Positions 25,701-37,162 of a DNA stretch of 64,000 nucleotides are shown piece after piece. Source of the stretch: Pegea sp. RAD2-039 (lineage: Eukaryota > Chordata > Thaliacea > Salpida > Salpidae); contig JAQGEQ010000316.1 in NCBI GenBank assembly GCA_034620365.1, forward strand, positions 186,001-250,000. Reading direction: 5' to 3'. How positions within the stretch are numbered: position 1 is the first letter of the stretch; each line of letters starts with the position of its first letter. The notes beneath the pieces were generated by a model, which ran no database searches, was not told the origin of the DNA, and saw nothing but the letters and a program-made list of their open reading frames with translations. A program made the position numbers and the translations under genes.

Positions 25701-27355
25701 TGAATAGTTTCACGATTTTATCACTATAGAGAAAATATACAGCTTTAAGACATATTGGAAAAATAATATAAAAAAACGTAGTTCAAACTTCTTTAACTCG
25801 TTTAATTGTTTTTGCTCATAAAAATATGTAATTTGGAAATGCAGTTTTTACATTCGGGAAATTTATCAATAACAAGTAAACTATCCTTTAAAAATCATCA
25901 TAGATTTAGGAATCTTGTCAGTTTATCTTGAATTTTTAAAATATCTAGAAAATACAAGCTTGGATGTAATCTGAATATGAAAAACTGCGAATTTTATGAT
26001 ATTCTCACAATCATAAAACTGTACAATAGAATGTAGTTACTAAGGTGAAAACCGACTTAATCAATCTATGGTATGGTTGCAGCCTATATTTTATTGAAAC
26101 CAGGTCTAATTTTGAGCATAACATAAATATTGTTAAACAATTTACTTTGGCTGATTAAGTATTTTGGCCAGCAAAAATCGGCCAATACAAAGGCCAGTAT
26201 TGATGCTGAACAACTTCATGAGCTTATGAAAAAAGATGTCATGTCTTATGATCAGGATACTTACGTACTGCTTAACAGTTGTGTGCTTTAGTGATTACGA
26301 ATACTTGGTAAGCATTCTTTAACTCAATATTATTGCTCCATTGGTAAAAAAACTTGGCTGCTTTCAATTACTATGTCTTTTTACTTATTGACCAAAGAAA
26401 TTTGTAAATCTTTAAAACCCTAACTTCTCAGAAATTTATTAAATACTTTGTTAAAAGATACTTTTTAAATGAAGTTGGAAATTTAAAAATAAGTTTAAAT
26501 ATTTTAAATGATTATTTTTAGCACTTTTCTGAGAATAATGAATTATTTTTACAGATGTTTTAAGTTGTTGATTTTTGTTGTTGATATGATAATCCCTGAT
26601 TGATTAAAAAGATAAAGACCAATAAAACCAAGTTTATAAATCTAAATAGAAATCAGAAATATTATCAGTGTACTGCAACACGATCCTTTTTGTTTTACGA
26701 TTCAACTTTAACTCAAGTTTTACTTCAATCGATTTCACTTTGTCTACCTACCATCAAGTTTATTTATAGATGTTTCTTCTACCATGACATACTCGCTAAA
26801 ACTTCAGGGTAAATATATAATGGGTTATAATATATAAACTCATGGGTAAATTCCAAAATAGTTATTTTTCTAAGTTTTAAATATTCTAATTAGTAAGAGT
26901 GAACTTTGATTTTGATGTTTGTCTATAACAATTACTTAAAGTAACTTATCTTATTAACATGTTGAAGACAAAAAACAAACCATCTTATAGAGCAAATACT
27001 TTTTATTCATTTTTACTTTGAGTAGCTTAAGAATAAAAGTAAATTGCTATTTTAATTTAGCCTTGAAATTTTTATAATTTTGTTAGAAAATAGCTCAAAG
27101 AATAAAATTAAGTTTGAATTGTGAACAATTCTGTACTGTTATATCTGTACAAATACAATAATGTTAAAATATTTGTTGTACTCATTTCAAGAGTAAAGAA
27201 AAAATGTAAATTCCTTTCTTGGTCGATGAGTTATTAAACTATTTGTTTGGGTATTTTGAAAAAGAGCCTTCAAGCGTTAAGTACAATTAGCATTAAATTA
27301 ACAAATTTTTAAAGTTTTTAAAATTAGTTGTTACTCTGAGTTACATCAAAATATC
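22721..27355. other. AT-rich intergenic DNA, 3' side of the SLC6 gene
   Basis: No supported gene. Possible items are a 54-codon open frame at 26,127-26,291 with coding-like composition (see findings) and a less AT-rich patch at 23,830-24,030. A minus-strand AATAAA (plus TTTATT at about 27,002-27,007) lies roughly 350 nt beyond the SLC6 stop codon and could be its polyadenylation signal. Confidence 0.45.
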
Positions 27356-30300
27356 CTAAAGAGCAGTGTTTGCTAAATCACTTTCACGATCATATGCAGT
27401 ATTTTCGGCGCCATTTTCATCACTTTTTTTGTTTTCATAAGCTAATGCTTCATGCAAGGCCAATGCTTCACGTGGTTCAGCCATTGTAGCATATCGTTCC
27501 CCACGAAATTGTTTAAGATAGGGACCCCAATCATCAGCTGGTCTGACAGCCTGTTCAATAAATCATTTATTCTATCTCTGATTATTTTTAAAGTTAGAAA
27601 TGAAAGTGGTAAACTTCTAATTTATAAAAAGTATCTTTTCTAAAATTAAAACAACTTTTAAGAATAAACTTACTGCTAGAAAACCTTTTTTGTTGATTAT
27701 GGCATAAATAGCCATTGCAGGTATGAACAGCAAACTAACACCAATAGTCAACCAGCCAATTGCAACAGCCCAACCAGGGTATTTCACTCCTGCATAGTCT
27801 ATTTCCTCTAATGTTACAAATGACCAAACCAAAACAAGCTGAAAAACAATTAAAAAACTACCTTAAAGTTGCTCCGAGAGTTTAAGTATAAGAAAACAAG
27901 TAAACAGCTTGATTAAATGTGTATGATAACATTTTGAAATTAAGTTGCCAATTTAAAAGAAAAGCTCAATAAAGCTGATTACACAATTTTTTTTATATAA
28001 ATAATATAATATTTAAATGATAGAATCAATAAATTTTCTTGTGGAAATGTGGTATCCAAAATATTTTAGCTTTGGAAACAAAATAAACACATAGGTTTTA
28101 CTGTATGCTTTGAAAACGTTATAAAACATTGCATATTAAATAATGATTAAATTTCTGATTTACACCTTAAGCATTTTTAAAATTGTTTTATAACGCCAGT
28201 TTACGATCAATCTAAATAAATATATTACTAATATAATGCAAATGCTTAAAAAAAGGTTTTGACCTAAGAAATAGAAAACCAAAATTCAAAAGTTAGGTTG
28301 TAATTCAGGCTGTTTTTAAACTAGAAGATTATTTGCCAACTATCGAAAGCTGCTCACTATTAGAAGGACCGGTGTAACAAAGAACCAACAGATTCTCCAA
28401 TAAAGCCAAAACCACCAGCTTTTTTTGCCAATCATCATTTCAATATCTTTGATAAAATTATTTCCACCATAAATCCATGCAACACCTATTACTTCCAGAA
28501 TGGCCATGATAAGCAAACCCCAAGAAGCCGCATAAGTATCCAGCAGGTTTAACCAATAAATTCCACTCTAAAATTGTAGCTTTTATGAAGAATTTCTTTA
28601 GAAATGATGTAACTGTTAACCAGCACATATTTAACATTGTTCCTACCCCTGTAACACATGGTATTCCTAGAAGAAAGAGAATGATCACAGATGCTAATGT
28701 GATTGGCGCTCGTTTTGATCTTAGCTGGCGCGGAAATAAGTCTATAAGTGATGTCATGATTGCTTCAATTGTAGTGAACTGACTGTCCAAACCAAGTGTA
28801 AACAGCATAAGAAAGAAAAGAATTGCCCATAGTGGAGAGACGGGAAGTTCTTGAATTGCTGTTGGATAAGCTACAAATGCCAAGCTGAAACCTTCATAAA
28901 GTGAACATTTTTGCTTTAATAAATCTAAAAATCATGTTACAAGTGGTTTCAAAGATTGTTATATCAACGATATTGATCATAAAATCAAATCTCTCAAAGT
29001 GCTAGATCCTATATAATTATTTAACGCTATTTATAATTAGAAATTATGATAGATAAGCAAAGAAAAGAAAATTGTATTATTAGATGACTTGCACAAAGTA
29101 AAAAGTATTTTTTTGTCCAAAAACAATTTTAATTACTGTTTTTCAAAAAATTCTTAAATTGATATATTTAGAAGATTTTCTCCCAAGTTCCATGGAGTTT
29201 TAAAGGATGATTTAACTAAAAAATGTTTCTTTTTTTAAATAGAATGTGATTGATTGAGCTTTATGAATCAGTTTATTTTCTGATCTAGCTTTTTATTTTA
29301 TCTAAATTTTAACAAAACAATTAAGAAATTAATTTCAGAAAGTATATTTACCATCTTGCACAACATTTTTTACAGGTTTTCCTAATTTAAAAGCCATATG
29401 TCCAACAACCGTAAATATAGCAAACCCAGCAAAAATAGAAGTAAAACTGTTCACGAAAACTACAATGAGGGAATCAGTGTAGCAATCATTGTTAAACTTG
29501 TTGTAAGAGGATAACGCTATTAAACCACCCCAGGCAGCACTTAAAGAGAAAAATATTTGAGTAGCAGCCTTCTGCCACACCTAAAAGTAAAAACAAGTGC
29601 ATCATTAATTGATAGTTGTATGATAAATATTTTCTGTTGTAAGATTGTAAAAAATTCTTAGTTTATTCTAGTTGTAATTATTACATTAATGTACATTAAA
29701 TATCTAAATACACTTCTTTATTGCGAGTTAAACTTTTACAAACATGGCTAAAGATTTAAGATTGAAAATAAAGAAAGTTATAAAAAAACTAGTTAAAACG
29801 GAAACCGTGAAGCAATTATTCTTTAAATAATATTTTTTATAGACATTTTCCTAGAATGAAATCAAAATTACTTGTTTAAATTAAGAACTTATACTTGATT
29901 AGAAGTATACTGAGACATATTAGGTTCTACCAAATCAAATCTTATTGATAAATGACTTATTTTTATTATCATTTTAACTGCAAACATTACCTCAGCTTCT
30001 CCAATTTTTGTCCAGTTGGTTTGATTTCCAATGTAAAACTGGACACCTTGGCTAGCACCTTCTAAAGTAGCTCCTCTCACCAAGAATATTGCAAGAACAA
30101 CATAAGGAAAGATGGCAGTGAAGTAAACTACCTATTAAATAGACAATTTTCAAGCAAGGAGTAAATCAGTTTATCTTTTATCAGCTTTTTGTTTAATAAA
30201 GAAAATTTATTTAAATTTCAAACTTGTAACTTTAATAATTTTTTTAAGGAAAATGCAGAGAGGATCTCAGAGAGGATGTGTTTTCAAGCATGTTTGTAAC

Positions 30301-32955
30301 CTACAAGCTTAATTAAACGTTTGTTTAGATAAAATGTTTTTGCTAAAATGTATTAAAGCTTTTGATTAAAATATCGTCATCAACACAGTTTGTACGCCAA
30401 AAAATAGATAGAAGATAAAATTTGTAGCAGATTTTACAGGTATTTGTTTGAAAAAAAGGCTTGAAATAAAACAGTGCCTTACCTTTCCAGATGACTTAAC
30501 TCCTCGTATCATGCTAAAATAAATGACAAACCAAGCTACCAAAAGTGATAGTAAAAGTCCAATGTTAACCTGACCAGTTTCATTAATATCTGAAGACCGG
30601 GTTAAGACATAGTGCCTACCAATTCAAATAGTTTATTAACTTTTCACAATATTTTTTTAACTGCGGATTTTGTAACACATTTCAGTTAAAAACAATGAAA
30701 TTTCCCCTGAGGCAATTACATTCTTCAAACAAGTAAAGAGATCATCAAAGATATGCTTAAAGAACTCCAACTATTTATGAAATTTTCATTCAGCAGAAGA
30801 CTTTTTTATTATATTTTGCCACAGAATATTTAGTTTGCAAATAAACCTTTGTCAACTCATACAAAAACTAAAGTACAAAAACTAAAGTTGATTTGCAAAT
30901 TATAATTTAAAACAAATAAGTAATTCTAAAGTGTCATTTCTTAGTTTTATAATGAAGTGTTATTAATTGTATATTATTCTTTAGACATCTTTGACAGATG
31001 TATTATAGATACATTAAGTAAAGAGGTTGAAAACTTATTTGAATTTGCAATTTGTTACATCTAAAGTTGATTTTTCAAACTGCTAGATCAGAGTTTTCAT
31101 AGTTTTTTTTTAAGTTTTTTGTCAGAGCAAACATATTTTTGTTTGTAATTAACAAAATCATCTCATATGTTATTGATATGTAGTTAAACTATTTAATATT
31201 TAAGTTATTTGCACTTTTGAAGATAAAAGTAAAGACTTACTCCCAAAACTCTTCAGAGGGACTAACACTTATCGAACTATCACATCCAAGTAAGTCCTTG
31301 GTCACATTTAAACCTTGTGTCAAATTAGTTAATAGGCTCACTTCAACTGTAAGAATCAAAAGTGTAAAAGTATATTATATCTGTGATGTCTATTTGAAAT
31401 AACTTCAAACATCAGCATAAGAAATGTACTTGTAAGCTCAGAAAACTGTAAAATATCATTAAAGTATACCAAAACTTAACAAAGAAAACAGTTTAACATT
31501 TTGCAAATGAAAACAGTCATAACATCAAAATTATGTTTTTACGAAGTATTGAACTTAAAATTGAGGAGTTTTTGCTGGGTGGCGTAAACATTTTTACAAT
31601 GTCTGACTGTTTTTAGAGTAAAATTGTTGAAGCGTAAAGCTATAGCTTACCCTTTTCAATGATTCCTGTTGTGTTGAAGCTATTTTCGTTGATAAACTCA
31701 GTAGTTATAGAGTTGTTCAAATAAGATGTAAGATTCAAGTTACACTTTTCCACTAAAAATAAATCATAAATATTGTTATAATAAAGTCTTATAAGTTGAC
31801 TTATGATCTAAACATCTTATTGAAGCTCACAAAGTTATTTGAAAAATACATGATCATTTTAATCTTCATAGAAAACAATTGATACCTTCACTACAGCTCT
31901 GAGTGTTCCAAAACATGCCGCATTCTGTCCAGGGTAATTTTGGAGTCAAAGAAGCAAAGAAATAGAAAACTGTGTATGCGATAATGACATTGTAGTAAAT
32001 GCTCACAAAAACGTTCAAGATTACCATACAAGCTCCAATACCTATCCAAGAAACAAACCCGTTTACTAATAATTGATGAAAATAAGTTTTTTGGTTTTTT
32101 TGAAAAGAAACTTCTAATTTAAATTTATTCCTAAATTTTATCAGAAATATTTAATTAAATGTTAAAAAGTATTACTTTTAACATTGTTTTTATTAAATTA
32201 ATTTATATCATCAAACCTCTCAGAATTGGACTGAATTTAAATGCGGATATTGGACCCATACTAGTAAATTGTCCTAATGAGCATTCCAGAAAAAATACTG
32301 GAAGACCAGCAAGTACCAACATGATAAAATAAGGAACAAGAAACGCTCCTGAAAGATATGAAAATAAATTTGACCTAGACTTGATTATGATACTACTTTT
32401 GCAATGGTTTTCTAAAGACTTTTTTGAGTTTATGAAATACAAGTTTAGCGTGTCACTGGAAGTGTTTAGTATTACCTCCACCGTTATCGTATGCTAAATA
32501 TGGAAATCTCCAGACATTGCCGAGGCCAACAGCATAACCAATGCATGATAAAAGATAATCAGCTTTTTTATCCCAATTACCACGATCTTGATTCTCATCT
32601 TTGCTTGAAACAGCAACACCATCCTTTAAAATTAAACTTTTTGTAAAACATTAAAGCTAACTTTTAAAATTATTTTTTAACGCTAATTAGTAATAATATT
32701 TTACCATCTATAAGTTGGTAACCTATTTAGACAACTATAAATTTCCTACAATAACGGTATAAGGACTTGATTTACAAATAAATCTGTATATTTTCTGGAT
32801 AGATGTTTTTGAAAAAATCTAGTAAACCAGTAGAAAATTTTATGTGTTCTAGAAGTAGATATATAGTAATTATTAGTTTTAAATTATTATATTATTTAAA
32901 TGCATTAAGCATACTAGGATACATGTAAGATTTTTTCACTTACCGTGTTAGTCAT
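27356..32955 (-). CDS. SLC6 Na+/Cl- dependent neurotransmitter transporter, glycine (GlyT/ProT) subfamily
   Basis: Thirteen exons: 32955-32944, 32623-32476, 32348-32217, 32041-31886, 31752-31651, 31346-31241, 30615-30483, 30131-29991, 29580-29352, 28891-28647, 28567-28358, 27838-27674, 27550-27356 (1974 nt, 657 aa), in frame at every junction. The family cotransports amino acids with Na+ and Cl- across the plasma membrane using 12 TMs. TM1 carries [15 protein letters not shown] (33-47). The second extracellular loop has the C138/C147 pair and several N-x-S/T sites. Glycine-type hallmarks are [36 protein letters not shown] in TM6 (Ser324, as in GlyT2 rather than the Gly of GlyT1), DTYAAS and the tail motif [14 protein letters not shown]. 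It ends in NTAL, a possible class I PDZ ligand. A candidate 5' UTR exon ends at 33132 with donor GTAAGA. Substrate is inferred; a proline transporter remains possible. Confidence 0.93.
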
Positions 32956-32984
32956 TTCAGCTTTTTAGATCTTATACCGAACTG

Positions 32985-34609
32985 CTGGCCAAACAAAATA
33001 TTATTTCAAATTTATGCTGTAATAATGAAATATAATATATATCAGTTATTTGGTTTCAATACTTATCTAATTTCATAAATGTAAACGTTTATGAGAAAAA
33101 AAAAACTAGTGTAAATCTTTAAGCTTCTTACTTTAACATTTTGTCTGACTTTGGGAAACGCCCGAATAGCTTCTTTCGAAACTCTCACTTTTAAATTTTA
33201 TACGATTTTAAAAAATAAGGCACTGCTCAAAAACATCTAAAACCGTCTACTGTCACTACTTACACTTTGTGCTTATAAAATCTTTTTTTTCATAAGTTTG
33301 AAGGTAAAAAAATATTTACAGCTTTTTCAAAAGAATAATAAAATCACTGTTGAATGAAAGCAAGTGTTGTTTTCAATTCGAACTACACTGATGTATAAAA
33401 ATGTTGCAGTCTATTCATAAAACCAGAAGTCTATTCATAGCTAAGTAGCACAAACATTTACTGATTATTACTTTTTATTAGTTTTAGCTTTATATGAAAT
33501 ATTTCTCAGTAAGTTTTACATTTATCTATTTACTTATCAAGATACTCTTTAAAAACTTTCAATTTCATTACAAAAATATTTAGTTAAAAAAATCATAGGA
33601 AACAGTGAATAAAAACTGAAAAAAATGACCTTTAATTAGTTGAACAAAAGAAATCATAAAACTGCTGTTGTCTTAATGTGTTTCACATAAGACTACAGCT
33701 AAATAAAATGAATAAATAGGTCCTATATTCTAAAATCCTATCGGTTGACTAAACATAATTTTATAACTTTGACTATGTACTTCTTAGTAATATAATCACA
33801 TTCTAAAGCCTTTTTCTTTTACCCTGAAGGTAAATGAAATAAAACTTTAAGTTGAAAGCGCTTGTTTATATTTCATAAAAACCAATCTTTTGCGCTCTCT
33901 TACGAGAACTTTCAAATGAAAATCAAACACTGTAATACCAAAGTAACTTCTGTTCACTACAATACTCTTAGCACTTTTAACCATTTACCGGAAAGCTTGT
34001 TTGTATTAGCCAAAAGTGTTATACATATCAAATTGCCAAACCAACTAATTAGGGTTTTATCCGATATTTATTATCTTTACGCAGGATTTAAACCAACTAT
34101 ACTATAAATGGAAACCAGTACTTATATTGTAATTACATGAGTTGTAAATGAGTAGTTTTTTGAGAGTTTTAAAAAAATGATAGTTTGAAAAAAATAGTTA
34201 ATTTAAAGATATTGCCTCTTGTCATGTATTAGTTTAAAAATCAATAATATTTGAAAGATTTAGTCTGCAAGGCATTTTTGAAAGTGAACTTAATTACTCC
34301 AGTTTGACAGTTTACTGACTATTTAGCAAATGTAAAACCATTTTTTTTATCAAATATCAAGTTGACTGGCTTGTCTTTTACAACTTACTCAGCTGTTAAG
34401 TGTATGTCACTGAGAGTTACATTATTGTAATTTATAACTCAAGAATTAAGTGATGCACCATTCTCTAGTGTTACTTTTTCATAATAATTTATGAATAATT
34501 TGACAGGTGTAGAATTACATTACTACACGTAAAATATTTATGAATATCATAATATTTAAAAAATAGTTTTTAGAAACTTTGATGCTTTCATATCAAAATC
34601 TTCTTATCT
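32985..34609. other. Upstream region of the SLC6 gene
   Basis: On the minus strand a short GC-richer segment at about 33,190-33,132 is followed by GTAAGA and, about 145 nt later, by a TTTGGCCAG acceptor just before the SLC6 ATG. This fits a noncoding first exon. The remainder is AT-rich. A + strand open frame at 33,862-34,107 has no recognisable similarity. Confidence 0.4.
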
Positions 34610-34925
34610 AAAGAATATTGCCGTTTTGATATTGGCACAATTGTTAACACTAAACTGTAATTTTTTTTTCTTTTTTTATTATTAACTTTGTATGTAATTG
34701 TTCACTGTTGTATTGTATTGGGACTACTGAAATATCATGTGTTGTATCTATTTCTCTCTATATTTATATCTTAATTATATGTAATTATATACAGTTAGCA
34801 TTATATATATTTATAAGTTATCATTATACTATTTGTAAGAATGTGTGCGAATGTGTGATAGTACTTATGTGTGAGAAGTAATCTTTTCTGGTACTCTTCC
34901 TTGCGTCTGTTGTAATAAATAAACA
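34610..34925 (+). mobile_element. LINE family A, 3' UTR-only stub
   Basis: This segment aligns by eye with the 3' UTR of the LINE at 21.5-21.8 kb and with the inverted copy at 43.0 kb. Shared blocks are TTGTTCACTGTTGTATTGTA, GGGACTACTGAAATATCATG, TATCTTAATTATATGTAATT, GAATGTGTG and the terminal TGTTGTAATAAATAAA. No ORF2 sequence is left, so it is a strongly 5'-truncated insertion, the usual outcome of target-primed reverse transcription. Confidence 0.75.
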
Positions 34926-36224
34926 AGTAAATAGAAATGGTATAAAAAGTAAAAGTGTATTAATGCATAAAATTAGTTTTTGTATTGACATAATGGGGGG
35001 TTTTGTTACAAAAAATATTGGATACCGACCATTCTTTAGTCTGTTAAAGTATTGCATGCTTCCTGAGACCTTTGGTCCACAGTACTAATAATTTTTCTAC
35101 CAGCTTTCATATACATTTTGCTTAAATAGAACTTCTTTGAGTTATTGTAGTATTTTCTACACAACTATTTCTTGGGCTAAAAATCTAATCGAAAGTTATT
35201 TGAGAATTGTTCTAAAACTAATATTTGAATGTTATTCATTCATTTTAATGACTACTTTAGAATTATTTGTTTTACTTTGTGTCCGCCCCTTATCTTGGTA
35301 AAACGTTGGTATGAATACCAACAATGCTGAGTTGATATCCACCTATTGAGCGGCAAAACTATTCCAACATTTTTTCATAGCAAACGAATCTTTTGATTGG
35401 TGGTTGAAAGTGCTTAGAATCTATTCTTACAACTTTCGGTAAAAATTCTACCCTTTTAAATTTTAAATGGTCTTTAACATTTTAACTTTGTCAAAAATAG
35501 TTGTCCATTATAATCAATTTAGATTCAGAAAATGATTTCAATCAATTTCAATATTAGTTAAAAAAGATAAATACCAATCTTAGTTGTGTCTTTTTCTGGC
35601 TCAGAGATTGATACACTTTTTTAGAGAAGTAAAAGAAATGTTGAAAAATGTATAACATATTCTATTTCTGAAGCCTTTTCATTTTATTAAGTTTAAAATA
35701 AGCAAAATATGTCTAGTTAACTTATACTAAACTAAGTTATATAACATTATCAAAAAATCGTAAATAAACAAACTGAACCAAAAATAAATTTTATGATTAA
35801 ACAAACATGAAAATTGCATATTGTAATTAAAAATTGTTTTGTAATTCAACACATTTGGACATAGATATTGAGTGACTATTACTTATATTCTTATTAGGAA
35901 TTCATAATTACTGAACCAAATAGGCTGTTGTTTGATAAATAAGTCAAAAGCTATTTCAAAAAGTTATAAATAATTTTAATTGTGAATAAATGATAATAGA
36001 TCTTGCTTTAAGCGTGAATAGGTTTGAATGGCTGAATAAATACTCTTGTCTACTCACTTTTAAAAAAGTTTAGTGATTTTAAATATCAAACGAAATAGTT
36101 ATTTCTCAAGTTGTATGCAACTTTCGGTAATCTACTTTAGGTTTTACAGATCTTTAATCTTCAACATAAATCTTTGAAAATATCAAAGTATTAGATAGAA
36201 TGCACTTAGCTACTTCCACCTTTA
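34926..36224. other. AT-rich intergenic DNA
   Basis: No gene seen. The sequence includes a perfect 8-bp hairpin at 35,305-35,322 (GTTGGTAT / ATACCAAC), which is within chance expectation for this length. Confidence 0.5.
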
Positions 36225-36475
36225 AATGCACAGCTCAGCGACGCAATCAAGTAACCTAAGCAGTACAGTGACATCGAGATTAACGGGATGTGTATTTTTT
36301 GTCTGAGTTTACTCTCATAGTCTTAGCTTTTCCCGAAGCAATCACAAGGTAGCGCTCATACTTGGAAGATACTTTCTACACTCAACATTCACACGATATG
36401 TGAGTTCTAGGTGGGATTTGAACCAACACATTCTAAGCACAATAGACTAGCAGCTAATCGACCATTTTGTCACTA
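36225..36475 (-). mobile_element. SINE family 2, single tRNA-derived copy
   Basis: On the minus strand a tRNA-like head begins near 36,475, with an A-box-like TGGTCGATTAGCTG and a perfect B-box GGTTCAAATCC at 36,424-36,414. A GC-richer body of about 170 bp follows (blocks GAGCGCTACCTTGTGATTGC and GTCACTGTACTGCTTAGGTT). The body is unlike that of SINE family 1. No real tRNA can be folded because the aminoacyl stem is not maintained. It lies between the LINE stub and the 3' end of CAPZB. Confidence 0.6.
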
Positions 36476-37043
36476 ATTAATCAAGAAACTGATCAGAAGT
36501 TTGATGAAAGAATTCGGTGATTGCTGCATGGAATTACTTTTTGTATTCCATCAGTGGCTTGTAATAAGATTTGACTAAATCTACTCAAAAATCAATCTAC
36601 AAGGCTGGCTTCATAATAATATTGTATTTAGAGATTAACAGAACAACTTTAGCATCTTTTAAACTAATTGGTAAATTTCTAGTCACTTGCTGTATGGTAT
36701 AAAATTGAAAAGTTGAATTTGGTCATAAAATTGAAATCTTAATAGCAACTAATCATATAATGTGAATAGTATAATAGAAATACAAGAAAAATTAATAAAA
36801 TGAAGTGATTTAATAGATTGCTATGTAATTTTATGATGTACATGTATAAAAAGTCTTTAAAGTTTAACTAAATCAGTTCAAAAATCAAATAACCAGGAAA
36901 AACGTTGTAAGAACGCTATATTAGACAGGCTTTGTTTAAAGCATCAGATTTTCTCGAAGATGTCAATAAAGATCTGACATAGCATATACATGAAACATCA
37001 TGAAGTTATTCTAGATGATTTCTGGCTAATATAGGAGAAAACA

Positions 37044-37083
37044 AACAACTAAAGTACGACAGTGAAAAATAACTTTAGTTGTT
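37044..37083 (-). other. 12-bp inverted repeat in the presumed CAPZB 3' UTR
   Basis: AACAACTAAAGT at 37,044-37,055 is the exact reverse complement of ACTTTAGTTGTT at 37,072-37,083, with a 16-nt loop. It lies about 80-120 nt beyond the CAPZB stop codon on the transcribed strand, so the mRNA could fold a hairpin here. A stem of this length is borderline for chance in 64 kb of AT-rich DNA. Confidence 0.4.
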
Positions 37084-37162
37084 GTCGCTTGGTCGAGAAA
37101 TTGTGTTCGTGTCGTTTTACCAGTTGAACGATTGCGAAGAGAAAATGATGGAAGAAGCGACT

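Noticed and set aside
35305-35322. Perfect 8-bp inverted repeat GTTGGTAT / ATACCAAC
   Set aside because: Chance level; no promoter, operator or terminator context in this eukaryotic intergenic DNA.
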